Below, one piece after another: positions 1 through 7,334 of a stretch of 22,189 nucleotides of DNA. The stretch lies in the NCBI GenBank assembly GCA_038246545.1, contig JBBRVW010000054.1, positions 1 to 22,189 of the forward strand. Direction: 5' to 3'. The first letter of the stretch is position 1. Every line of letters starts with the position of its first letter. A program made the position numbers and the translations under genes. This stretch comes from JBBRVW01 sp038246545. Its GTDB lineage: Bacteria; Actinomycetota; Actinomycetes; JACCUZ01. The notes beneath the pieces are model-generated. The model was not told the origin of the DNA and searched no databases. It saw nothing but the letters and a program-made list of their open reading frames with translations.

Positions 1-89
1 ACTTCCGCGACCGGCTTCCCGGTCTCGATCACCATCTGCACGGCCTCAGCCTTGAACTGCGGACTGAACTTCCGGCGCTTCTCGGGCAT
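1..89 (-). CDS. IS3-family transposase OrfA, N-terminal fragment (runs off window)
   Basis: The first 29 codons are visible and the gene continues past the left edge. The product begins MPEKRRKFSPQFKAEAV and continues to a GKPVAEV stretch, the typical start of the helix-turn-helix domain of IS3-family OrfA (InsE/Tnp_IS3 type), which binds the element's terminal repeats. The ATG at 89-87 is preceded on the minus strand by GAGAGG about 8 nt upstream, a reasonable ribosome-binding site. In this family OrfA is normally fused to the DDE catalytic OrfB by a programmed -1 frameshift; that part is not visible. Whether the element is intact cannot be judged. Confidence 0.85.
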   Translation of the reverse strand, partial: MPEKRRKFSPQFKAEAVQMVIETGKPVAE

Positions 90-141
90 GAACAGATCCT
101 CTCAATCGAGAGAAACTGTCCAAGATCTTTAGTACACCCCA
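1..141 (-). mobile_element. IS3-family insertion sequence, transposase-proximal end (partial)
   Basis: The window opens inside an insertion sequence whose transposase reads leftwards off the edge. Upstream of the transposase start, positions 117-141 read on the minus strand as TGGGGTGTACTAAAG followed by ATCTTGGACA. It begins with TG and lies about 28 nt before the start codon, as expected of an IS3-family terminal inverted repeat. The outer boundary near 141 is inferred, because the other end and any target-site duplication are outside the window. Confidence 0.6.
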
Positions 142-445
142 AGTGTGCGTGTCTCGGCTACCTGGACAGGCAGTTGAGAGTGGGAGTAGGCCGGAGCGCG
201 ACGGGACGGTCCGCAGGACTGACTTCCACGACCCGTCGGCTTGGTGCTCGTGAACGCCGGCTTCGTCTCGGGCATGGCGGTGTGGTGCAACGTGTGGTTG
301 GTGTCGTCCGGTCGGCGGCGTTGCTCGCCATGTCGTCTCCCGCTGAGCAGGAGAAGTGCTCCGACTCCGGCGAAGGGCCAGCATCGTGAACGAGGCAGCA
401 TCTGCGATCCGGTGGTGGTGGGCCGGTGAGGAGACGACGCATCGT
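142..445. other. No convincing gene; possible remnant beside the IS end
   Basis: These 304 bases lie between the IS end and the stop of the membrane protein gene. No open frame has convincing protein character. One minus-strand frame from about 402 to 129 starts MLPRSRCWPFAGVGALLLL, which looks faintly like a signal sequence, but the rest is low-quality and the frame runs into the IS end. It could be the stub of a gene interrupted by the insertion. No terminator or promoter was recognised. Confidence 0.3.
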
Positions 446-1924
446 TCAGGAGGACCCGGCAAGCTTCTGCAACGCGACGGCCCCCGTCTGCCGAGACACC
501 CCCATCAACAACAGCCGGCCGGACCCGCCGTCGGGCGGCATGCCCAACCAGCCCTGGAAGGTCCTGCCGTCGACGTTGAGTAACTCCTTGGTCCAGCTGA
601 TCGTCGTGCCGTCGCGCCCGGTCACCGGCCGCGACCTCACCGGCAGCAGCGCGCCGTCCTGGGTCCGGAGCCGCGAGTCTTCGAGTGCCCGCGTCGTCAT
701 CCAGAGGTAGGGCTGGTACGCCTGCTGCCCGCCGTCCAGAAGGCAGGTCGGCGCCAGGCTCTCGGACAGCACCACCGTGGGTGTGGTGGCGGTGCACGGG
801 TCGAAGTCGGGGTCCCGCACGACCGCCCACCCGTCCGGCACCGTGAAGGTGACGTCGCCGACGGGAAGCACCTCGGACCGCTCCGTGACGTCGGTCCGGG
901 GCTCCCCTTCGTCGAGGAGCTGTGCGGTCGCAACTGGCGTGCCCGCTACCCGGCTCGCGCCGCCCAGCTCGGAGACCGCTGCCTGACACCCCGCGTCGTC
1001 CGTCGTGACGTCGACCCGTATCCAGCTGCCCTGGGGCTGCTGCAGCCACAGGGTCCGGGCGCTGATCGGCTTCCCGCAAGGCGGCAGCGACGGCCGAGCC
1101 GGACGAAGCTCGTTCAACACCCGTCGAGCCTTGCTCCGGGTCCAGACCAGGCCGCCGGGAGCGGCGTCGACACTGCGCGGCTCGATCGTGAGTACGACCG
1201 AGAGGACGTCGTGCGGCAGCTGGTGGTGGCGGAATCGCTCGCCCCCGCGGACGCCGACCCCGGAGGCAGCCGTCAGAGCCTCGACCGGCACGCTCCAGAC
1301 GTCCTCGCCCTGCAGCGGTGGCACGACGGGTTGCTCGGGCCCGGTCCCGTGCGGCGCGACGACCGCGAACCCGACGTCCTCGGTGCCTGCCACCACGTAC
1401 GTCGCGAACGCGTAGGGCGCGTCACCCCCTTGCTCCACCCAGGCGGCCCGGTTGCCCACTCTCGTGGGTGACCCGCTGGTCCGCACCCGTTCGGCGAGCA
1501 GTCGGTCCACCTTCCCGGCGACGAGGACCGGGCCTGCGACAGTGGGCGCCTCCCCGGTCGGACAACGCAGATCGCCGATCGTGGCGCGCCGGTACACCGT
1601 GCGGGGCGTCAGCTTGCTGGCACAGGTCAGCGTGAGGCCGCTGTCGTCGTAGTGCCAGCCCGGCGGCAGGTCGACGGTGAGCCGGACCGGCCGGGGTGGA
1701 CCCGGCGCCGGGCTGGAGTCGTCACCGCTGGACAGCGCGACGGCACCACCGGCGGCGAGCCCGCAGGCCACCAGCCCGCCGATCAGCTCGCGCAGGTGCC
1801 GCCGCAGCCGGGCGAACGGTGCCTGGTCCGCGCGGCGCAGGACGTCGTCGGTCGGTCGGGTGCTGGTGGGCGTCACCTGCGCCGCCTGGGTGAGGAGCAT
1901 CTCGATGCGCTCGCGGTCGTTCAT
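446..1924 (-). CDS. Single-pass membrane protein paired with SigE-type sigma factor (putative anti-sigma/sensor)
   Basis: A 492-residue protein starting MNDRERIEML. It has a short cytoplasmic part (about 1-45), one membrane segment (about 46-65) and a large outside part of over 400 residues. Its ATG overlaps the sigma factor stop in an ATGA arrangement, so the two are translationally coupled. That position and topology are typical of regulators encoded after SigE-family sigma factors, but I see no zinc anti-sigma HxxxCxxC motif, so the anti-sigma role is inferred. The outside part carries two similar segments: P-P-G-W (87-90) with cysteines 101 and 121, and P-D-G-W (363-366) with cysteines 377 and 394. 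In both, tryptophan to first cysteine is 11 residues, which suggests a duplicated disulfide-containing domain. An in-frame extension upstream to 2209 lies inside the sigma gene and was discarded. Confidence 0.8.
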   Translation of the reverse strand: MNDRERIEMLLTQAAQVTPTSTRPTDDVLRRADQAPFARLRRHLRELIGGLVACGLAAGGAVALSSGDDSSPAPGPPRPVRLTVDLPPGWHYDDSGLTLTCASKLTPRTVYRRATIGDLRCPTGEAPTVAGPVLVAGKVDRLLAERVRTSGSPTRVGNRAAWVEQGGDAPYAFATYVVAGTEDVGFAVVAPHGTGPEQPVVPPLQGEDVWSVPVEALTAASGVGVRGGERFRHHQLPHDVLSVVLTIEPRSVDAAPGGLVWTRSKARRVLNELRPARPSLPPCGKPISARTLWLQQPQGSWIRVDVTTDDAGCQAAVSELGGASRVAGTPVATAQLLDEGEPRTDVTERSEVLPVGDVTFTVPDGWAVVRDPDFDPCTATTPTVVLSESLAPTCLLDGGQQAYQPYLWMTTRALEDSRLRTQDGALLPVRSRPVTGRDGTTISWTKELLNVDGRTFQGWLGMPPDGGSGRLLLMGVSRQTGAVALQKLAGSS

Positions 1925-2436
1925 CGGACACCTCCCACTGTCTCGTCCAGCAAGCCGCTCGCGCGCAGCGCGGCGATGGCCCGGCTGGCCCGGCTCTTGA
2001 CCGTCCCGGTCGAACAGCCGAGCTCGTGCGCGATCTCGATCTCGGTGAGGTGGGCCCAGAACCGCAGCACCAGTACCACCCGCTGCTGGTCTGGCAGGGT
2101 GGCGAGCGCGGCCCGCACAGCGTCCGCCGTGTCGGCGCGGGCGTATGCGTCGGAGCCGACCCGGTCGACCTCCTCCGGCAGCTGGTCGGTCGGGCGCTCG
2201 CCCCACCACTTGCGCCGTGACGCACGCCAGGCGGCGTGGGTCATGACCTTGCGGGTGTAGGCCTCGGGGCCGCCCTCGCCGAGGCCCACCCGGGCCCAGG
2301 CGCGCAGGGTTTTGATCAGCGACTCCTGGACGAGGTCCTCGCCTCGGCCGAGGTCACCGCAGAGCAGCGTGCCGAACCGGACGAGGGAGGGATAGCGCGA
2401 TTCCACGAAGCCACGGAACCCGTGAGGCTCCTGCAC
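1921..2436 (-). CDS. SigE-family RNA polymerase sigma factor (sigma-70, ECF-like)
   Basis: A 171-residue sigma factor with only regions 2 and 4. Region 2 (about 10-77) contains the core-binding and -10-recognition stretch around LCGDLGRGEDLVQESL; region 4 (about 108-158) has the LPDQQRVVLVLRFW helix and the -35-binding helix-turn-helix ELGCSTGTVKSRASRAI. Length and motifs fit the actinobacterial SigE-family group (TIGR02983 type) used for alternative, signal-responsive transcription. The start is a GTG at 2436 preceded by a GGGGAGGG purine run. It follows the secreted-protein gene by 66 nt on the same strand and overlaps the membrane-protein gene by 4 nt, so the three are probably co-transcribed. 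The target promoters are unknown. Confidence 0.9.
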   Translation of the reverse strand: MQEPHGFRGFVESRYPSLVRFGTLLCGDLGRGEDLVQESLIKTLRAWARVGLGEGGPEAYTRKVMTHAAWRASRRKWWGERPTDQLPEEVDRVGSDAYARADTADAVRAALATLPDQQRVVLVLRFWAHLTEIEIAHELGCSTGTVKSRASRAIAALRASGLLDETVGGVR

Positions 2437-2502
2437 CGTCCCTCCCCCCCGTTGACCTGGATCGCCGGTCGTGCGCTTGGCAGTGTGCCAGCGATCCGCA
2501 CA

Positions 2503-3306
2503 TCAGCTCAGTGCTTCCCGGAAGGCCCGCTTGTAGGTCGGCTGGACCGAGGGGTGCACCCGAGCCGGCGACCCGAATGAGAGCACGAACCGGCGTACCC
2601 GGTAGGCGAGGTCGTCAGCGTTCCCGACGTACTCCGCAGCAGCATCCCGGTCAGCGAAGACAATGACGTCGGCGTTGCTCGAGCCGACCATGTCCACGGC
2701 GCCCGGGATCTCGGCGGCCCGACCCCAGCGGACGCCGCCGGAGTCCTCCAGGTGCGCCTCCCGCATCAGGAGGCCCTTCGACGCCAGGTACGTGGCGGCC
2801 CGGACCGCGTCCGGCATGGCGGCTCGGTGCGTACGCCGGTAGTCGCGCAGCGCCGAGCCGTATGCCTTCTGCCCAGCAGGCCGCACCCGGGTCGGGCTGC
2901 CGAAGGACAGCACCATCCGGCCGTAGACCGACGCAGTGTCGTCTGCGCCGCCGACGTAGTCGTCGGCCTGCTTCGCGGTCCCGAACACCATCACCGAGGC
3001 GTCCTTTGTCGCCACCATCTGCTGGCACCCGAGCTCGGACACATGGGTGCACAGCCCGCCGCGGACGACGGCGTGGGGACCTTCGGCGCGAAGGTTCAGC
3101 AGGACGACGTCCTTGTGTCGTGCCATCCGCTCGGCAATCGTCATTGCGGACGGCACCGAGGTGGTGACGATGGCGCTCGAAGCCGAGCTCGAGGTTCGAG
3201 GACTCGCGACGGCGGCGTGCACCGGCACGGCCAGCGACGCCGTCGCTGCGACGGCGACGACGAGACGCGCGGCGTTGCCGAGGGTGGAGGTTGCGTGGGT
3301 GTTCAT
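2503..3306 (-). CDS. Secreted protein with two tandem homologous repeats, family not recognised
   Basis: A 267-residue protein whose ATG at 3306 is preceded by AAGGAG at good spacing; longer in-frame starts lack this. Residues 1-34 form a signal peptide (basic start, hydrophobic ARLVVAVAATASLAV, likely cleavage after an Ala-x-Ala near 31-34). The mature part is two copies of about 100 residues (56-158 and 164-265). Each has a V-x-V-F strand, a D-x-Y/E-Y-V-G-x-A-D-D segment (115-123; 224-232) and an almost identical LSFGSPxRV block (133-141; 242-250). Repeat 1 has two cysteines (86, 94) that could pair; repeat 2 has none. I do not recognise the family. Its place at the head of a sigma-factor operon suggests an exported product linked to that regulon. 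Confidence 0.8.
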   Translation of the reverse strand: MNTHATSTLGNAARLVVAVAATASLAVPVHAAVASPRTSSSASSAIVTTSVPSAMTIAERMARHKDVVLLNLRAEGPHAVVRGGLCTHVSELGCQQMVATKDASVMVFGTAKQADDYVGGADDTASVYGRMVLSFGSPTRVRPAGQKAYGSALRDYRRTHRAAMPDAVRAATYLASKGLLMREAHLEDSGGVRWGRAAEIPGAVDMVGSSNADVIVFADRDAAAEYVGNADDLAYRVRRFVLSFGSPARVHPSVQPTYKRAFREALS

Positions 3307-3947
3307 GGTGTCTCCTTGGTCACGGCGGCAGCCTGTCTGCCGACCTTGACCCCAGAAAGGCCCTGGCCCGGCCCGGGGTTCCACCCGATCCGAACTTTCT
3401 CTACGACGACCAAGCCAGCGGCCGCACCCAGGCGGGAGCATCGGGGCGTGACCTGACGCCGCCGGGAGAGCCGCGGCCTCGGTTGCGCTGCCGGGCCGGC
3501 TCAGCGCGTCGCCTTCGAAGGAGCTCCAGGACCCCTCTCCCCCCGTCCGGGGCGCGGACGTCGGAGGGGGTCGGGTCGATCGCGATGCAACCGGCGGCGG
3601 CAGCTGATGGTGAGGTCCCCACTGCGCGACGCGCGGACGGGTCGCTACCCCGGCGACGGAGCTTCAGGCACCGCGCCCGGGCGTCGACGAGGGGTGCGTC
3701 CGGTGCATGTGCACCACACCCGGGGGGTCCAATGCCCTCTCCAGGCGTCCCGGCGCGCAGACGATGCTCTGGCCACAAGCAGTTCGCCGTGCCACCGCGT
3801 CCGGACCGGGCCCCCAACCAGGAGTGACCATTGAAGCGCCCAGCAGTGCGCGAGGAGGCGGGCCTCGCGCGCAGTCCGGCGGGTCCCGTCGGGAGGGGCG
3901 GGGGCGATCTCCAGCCGGTGCGGCCTGTGCCGTACCAGCGTGATGGC
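3307..3947. other. Divergent intergenic region, no recognised gene
   Basis: These 641 bases separate the minus-strand secreted-protein operon from the plus-strand receiver/PAS gene, so both promoters should lie here. No frame shows convincing protein character: the open stretches are arginine-, proline- and alanine-rich, as expected from chance openness in GC-rich DNA. I see no clear -35/-10 pair, riboswitch or perfect inverted repeat. The DNA closest to 3947 is rich in GGCGGG-type runs. Confidence 0.5.
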
Positions 3948-5922
3948 GTGTCCGGGCTCACCCTGCTCGTCGTCATGGACGACCCCGCGACGGCCGAGCT
4001 CGCGGCGGCGCTGCTGACCGGCCTGGGCGACCGGTGCCGGTCGATACAGCACGTCGGGTCGCTGGCTGACGCGCGCGGCCCTGCTCGCGTCGAGCGTCGA
4101 CGTCATCCTGCTGGACCTGGAGCTGCCCGACGGCCACGGGCTGAGCGCGCTCCACGTCCTGCGGGTAGCTGCCCCCGACGCGTCAATCGTCGTGCTGACC
4201 GGCCGTCTGGACGACTCGCTGGCAGTCGCCGCCCTCGCCGACGGGGCCGACGAGGTCATGCGCAGGCAGGACCTGTGCGAGCTGTCCGTGGCCGCCATGC
4301 TGGGTGCCGCATCGGTGCGACGGGCGGAGCGTTTGCCGCCCGCGCTGGGGACGGGCTCCCAGCGCTTCCTGAACGACTTCGACACCCCCGTCGCCGTGGT
4401 CGACGGGCACGGCGGCATCACCGCTGTTAACCGGGCTTGGTGGTTGGTTGGACGCGACGGCGACGCCACGCTGCCGCGGGTCGCACCCGGGGTGAACTAC
4501 CTCGCCGTCTGCGACAGCTCGACCGGGCCGGGGTCCGAGGGCGCTGCCGAGGTGGCGCGCGGCCTGCGTGCGGTGCTGCGTGGCGACCTCGAGGAGTGCT
4601 CGGTCACCTACCAGTGCTCCACCCCGGACATCGAGCGCTGGTTCACTGCTCACATCACGCCGCTCGGCGAGGTCGGGGGAGGCGCGATCATCGCGCACCT
4701 CGAGGTGTCCCAGCTGCATCTCGTCGAGACGAGCCTGCGACGGGGGATCCGGCTGCTCCCCACCGTCCTCACGTCCGAGCCGGAGGTCTTCACGGTCCTG
4801 GGCCCGGACGGCAGTGCACACCACGTCGCGGCACGCACGGCAGAGCTGCTGGGCCTGCCCGACGAGACCTGGCAGGCCGGCTTCCTGGCCCGGGCCCACC
4901 CGGCCGACCGGGCGTCGGCCGAGGCCTTGCTCGCGACGGCCGCAGACTCCACCGGCACCGGCTCCGCTGTCGTCCGCCTCCTGGCGGCAGACGACCGGTG
5001 GCACGTGCTGGACGTGTCGGTCCTCGACCGGAGCAGCGATCCTCGCGTCGGCGGTCTCGTGCTCAGTGGCACCGACATCACCGAGCAGCGGCAGGCCGAG
5101 ATCACCCGCCGGCTGCAGGGACGCCTGATCGACCGGCTGCCGACCGCGGTGATCGTCAACGACGAGGTCGGCGTCGTGCACTCCTGGAACCAGCGCGCCG
5201 TCGAGCTGTACGGCTACTCCGCCGGGGAGGCGGTCGGCCGGCTGGCGCAGGACCTTCTCCAGGTCAGCCTCGAGGATCTCGCCGCGGCGAACCGGCCGGA
5301 GGCGCGACACCCGGAACGGTTGCACGGCGAGCTCCTCGCCCGGCACCGGGAGGGCTACGAGATCCCGGTGCTCTGGACGTCGGAGGCTATCCAGGACCCC
5401 GCGATCGGGTTCAGCGGGCACGTCGTGGCAGCGCTGGACGTCACCGAACAGCACGCGCTGATGGAGGACTTCGTCGCGACCGCCGGGCGTGGCGACGACG
5501 ACGTCACCCGGTCCCTGGCTGACCTGTTCCTCGACTACGGCAACGGCTACCTCGCGGCCGGGCCGCTGGCCTGGAGCCCCGGCGCGGTGATGCTGTTCCT
5601 CACCGACTTGGTGCCGCGCAAGGTGGCTCTGGACGCCGAGCAGCGCGCCGGGCTTCCCGAGGCGCTGCGCCGCTGGCTCCGGTTCGCCCTCGCGCGGCAG
5701 GGCGTGGCCATGGAGTGGATCGAGCCCGTGGTCGCCGAGGTCGACGTTTCCCTGCCCGAGTCGGAGGAGTCTTACGACGACGAGTCGTCGTGGGGACCGG
5801 CCAAGGCCGTGGCCGCAGAGCTCGCCAAGCGCGAGGTCGATCTCACCGACCGGGAGGCCGTCGACGACGCGATCCGTGCCCTTAACGCCGAACAGCTGGC
5901 GCGGCGGCTCATCCGGGAGTGA
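3948..5922 (+). pseudogene. Receiver-PAS-PAS-PAS signalling protein with novel C-terminal domain, frameshifted as read
   Basis: Corrected for one extra base, the gene encodes 657 residues. A GTG at 3948 begins a response-regulator receiver domain (about 1-120) that continues in a second frame after about 4069-4080; the phospho-acceptor Asp is in VILLDLELPDG. The usual conserved Lys appears replaced by Arg in GADEVMRRQ. Three PAS-type domains follow: one with the NRAWWLV, NYLAVC and ERWF features, one around EVFTVLGPDG, and one around VGVVHSWNQRAVELYGYS. The protein ends in a conserved-looking domain (FLDYGNGYL, WSPGAVMLFLTDLVPRKV, LPEALRRWLRFAL) in place of a kinase, GGDEF or HTH output. The extra base sits in GCGCGCGGCC (4071-4080). 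Both halves keep perfect domain character, so it is either recent damage or a sequencing error. Without the repair, translation could start at 4192. The GTG start lacks a strong ribosome-binding site. Confidence 0.7.
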
Positions 5923-6160
5923 TCTGCTCAGCGACACGCCGACGCGCAGATAACGATTTCAAGTTCCTCTGACCGGACCAGTCCGGACGGGACGGTACGG
6001 GGTCGTCCGCCGGCGTACGGGGCGCCACCAGGGCGCACGACTGTTGTGCAGTTTCCGTTATCGACGCCGAGCAGCGCCGGCGGCTGGGGGTCATCCTGAC
6101 GGTCAGGCGCGGGCAGCCGCGCGTACCCGCAGTCCACCGTCGGGTCAGGAGGATCTTCCG
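5923..6160. other. Intergenic region upstream of the excisionase-like gene
   Basis: These 238 bases hold no convincing gene. They contain a less GC-rich stretch (around 5945-5975 and 6045-6065) that may carry the promoter of the excisionase-like gene, but I could not fix a -35/-10 pair. Confidence 0.35.
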
Positions 6161-6367
6161 ATGCCTTTGCTCAGTGTCGATCAGGCGGCCGAACGTCTCG
6201 GGACGTCGCCGCGGTTCATCCGGCGCCTCGTCGCGGAACGCCGCATCGCCTTCACCAAGCTCGGCAAGCACGTACGCATCGACACCGCGGACCTCGACGC
6301 TTTCGTCGCCGCCGGACGTGTCGCGCCGGCGATGCCAACCGCCCTCCCGGAGAGCCGAGGCGCGTGA
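6161..6367 (+). CDS. Excisionase-family (MerR-like HTH) DNA-binding protein
   Basis: A 68-residue protein beginning MPLLSVDQAAERLGTSPRFI. The ATG at 6161 has a perfect AGGAGG at 6147-6152, which fixes this start over longer in-frame ones. Residues about 4-52 form the winged helix-turn-helix of the excisionase/HTH_17 group: SVDQAAERLGTS is the first part, FIRRLVAERRI the recognition helix, and KLGKHVRIDTADLDAFV the wing and last helix. Such proteins act as recombination directionality factors of integrative elements or as small regulators. It lies on the 3' side of a tRNA gene, the usual integration target, but no integrase is present, so it may be a leftover from an excised or decayed element. 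A BldC-like regulator is a weaker alternative. Confidence 0.85.
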   Translation: MPLLSVDQAAERLGTSPRFIRRLVAERRIAFTKLGKHVRIDTADLDAFVAAGRVAPAMPTALPESRGA

Positions 6368-6548
6368 CGACCCTTTGGGAAGGCGCGCTGCATGGAAGCT
6401 GCCGGCAAGTTCCATCGATCCCCTGTCGAAGCACGTCCGGGAGAAGATGATCGTGGGCCAAACGTGGGCTATAAGTCGGTCAACAGGGGCGCATAGCGGC
6501 CCACGAGGGCTACCTTCAGGATCTCGCCGAGGTGGCCAGTTGGGCCAG
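6368..6548. other. Putative att-side remnant between excisionase-like gene and tRNA-Gly
   Basis: No coding sequence is evident. The stretch contains repeated GTGGGC words (around 6456 and 6466), a CAACAGGGGCGC block and GGCCCACGAGGGC, ending against the hairpin next to the tRNA 3' end. This is where the left end of an element integrated at tRNA-Gly would lie. A second copy of the tRNA 3' end, which would confirm an att site, was not found in the window. Confidence 0.3.
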
Positions 6549-6573
6549 AACCCCTTATTCCATAGGGGTTTTT
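6549..6573 (+). terminator. Hairpin with T-run, terminator next to tRNA-Gly
   Basis: AACCCCT (6549-6555) pairs with AGGGGTT (6564-6570) across an 8-nt loop, and the T-run 6569-6573 follows on the plus strand. The polarity suits termination of the plus-strand excisionase-like transcript. The same stem lies 3 nt past the encoded CCA end of the minus-strand tRNA and may also stop that transcript, though without a T-run. Confidence 0.55.
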
Positions 6574-6575
6574 CG

Positions 6576-6649
6576 TGGAGCGGGTGACGAGAATCGAACT
6601 CGCACTGTCAGCTTGGGAAGCTGATGTTCTGCCATTGAACTACACCCGC
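6576..6649 (-). tRNA. tRNA-Gly, anticodon CCC
   Basis: The minus strand folds as a cloverleaf. Acceptor arms are GCGGGTG (6649-6643) and CACCCGC (6586-6580), with discriminator T and an encoded CCA (6578-6576). The D arm is GTTC...GAAC. The anticodon stem TCAGC/GCTGA encloses loop TTCCCAA, giving anticodon CCC for GGG codons. The T arm is GCGAG-TTCGATT-CTCGT, with the TTCGA core. In actinobacteria such a tRNA commonly sits beside dcd, as here (divergent, 76 bp apart). Its 3' half is a typical integrase target. Confidence 0.95.
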
Positions 6650-6713
6650 GTGGTGGAACCCGGACATGCTAGCGCCTTGCAGGGATGGGTCGGGCTGACG
6701 CCTGGCGCGCCGC

Positions 6714-6719
6714 TAAGGT
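6714..6719 (+). promoter_or_regulatory. Possible -10 element of dcd (leaderless start)
   Basis: TAAGGT ends 6 nt before the GTG of dcd, so transcription would begin at or very near the start codon. No strong Shine-Dalgarno is present, although AAGG within this element could serve weakly. No good -35 hexamer was found, so this is tentative. Confidence 0.3.
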
Positions 6720-6725
6720 CACCCT

Positions 6726-7301
6726 GTGCTGCTCTCGGACAAGGACATCCGCGCTGCCATCGACGCCGGCCGGGTCGGGCTCGAGCCCTACGACCCCGCG
6801 ATGGTGCAGCCGTCCAGCGTCGACGTCCGCATCGACCGCTACTTCCGGGTCTTCGAGAACCACCGCTACCCGCACATCGACCCCGCTGTCGAGCAGGCCG
6901 AGCTGACCCGGCTGGTAGAGCCGGACCGCGACGAGCCGTTCATCCTGCACCCGGGGGAGTTCGTCCTCGGCTCGACCTACGAGGTCGTCTCCCTCCCCGA
7001 CGACGTGTCAGCTCGTCTAGAAGGAAAATCGAGTTTGGGGAGACTAGGTCTGCTCACGCACTCGACGGCGGGATTCATCGACGCCGGGTTCTCCGGTCAC
7101 GTCACCCTTGAGCTGTCCAACGTGGCGACGTTGCCCATCAAGCTGTGGCCGGGGATGAAGATCGGCCAGCTGTGCTTCTTCCGGCTGTCCAGCCCCGCCG
7201 AGGCGCCGTACGGCTCGGGCGCGCAGGGGTCGAGGTACCAGGGGCAGCGCGGGCCGACGCCATCGAGGTCGTTCCAGAACTTCCACCGCACCCAGACCTG
7301 A
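6726..7301 (+). CDS. dcd: dCTP deaminase (probably bifunctional, dUMP-forming)
   Basis: A 191-residue cytosolic enzyme of the dUTPase/dCTP deaminase fold. It deaminates dCTP; actinobacterial members usually also hydrolyse the resulting dUTP to dUMP, supplying thymidylate synthesis and keeping uracil out of DNA. Recognisable parts are the start LLSDKDIRAAID, QPSSVDVRID, the HPGEFVLGSTYE strand, the catalytic block RLEGKSSLGRLGLLTHST followed by AGFIDAGFSGHVTLELSN with its conserved Glu, and the C-terminal YQGQRGPTPS tail that closes over the nucleotide. Length matches the roughly 190-residue family. It starts with GTG at 6726 and is probably leaderless. It is divergent from tRNA-Gly and convergent with the GGDEF-EAL gene. 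Confidence 0.97.
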   Translation: MLLSDKDIRAAIDAGRVGLEPYDPAMVQPSSVDVRIDRYFRVFENHRYPHIDPAVEQAELTRLVEPDRDEPFILHPGEFVLGSTYEVVSLPDDVSARLEGKSSLGRLGLLTHSTAGFIDAGFSGHVTLELSNVATLPIKLWPGMKIGQLCFFRLSSPAEAPYGSGAQGSRYQGQRGPTPSRSFQNFHRTQT

Positions 7302-7334
7302 CGGCCCGGACACCGGTCTGCACCGGACCGGCGG

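Noticed and set aside
4183..5937. Long antisense open frame of 584 codons
   Set aside because: It mirrors the receiver/PAS gene, has no domain character and arises from GC-rich third positions.
7313..7326. Terminator between convergent dcd and GGDEF-EAL genes (CCGGT-CTGC-ACCGG)
   Set aside because: Only a 5-bp stem with no T-run on either strand; too weak to annotate.
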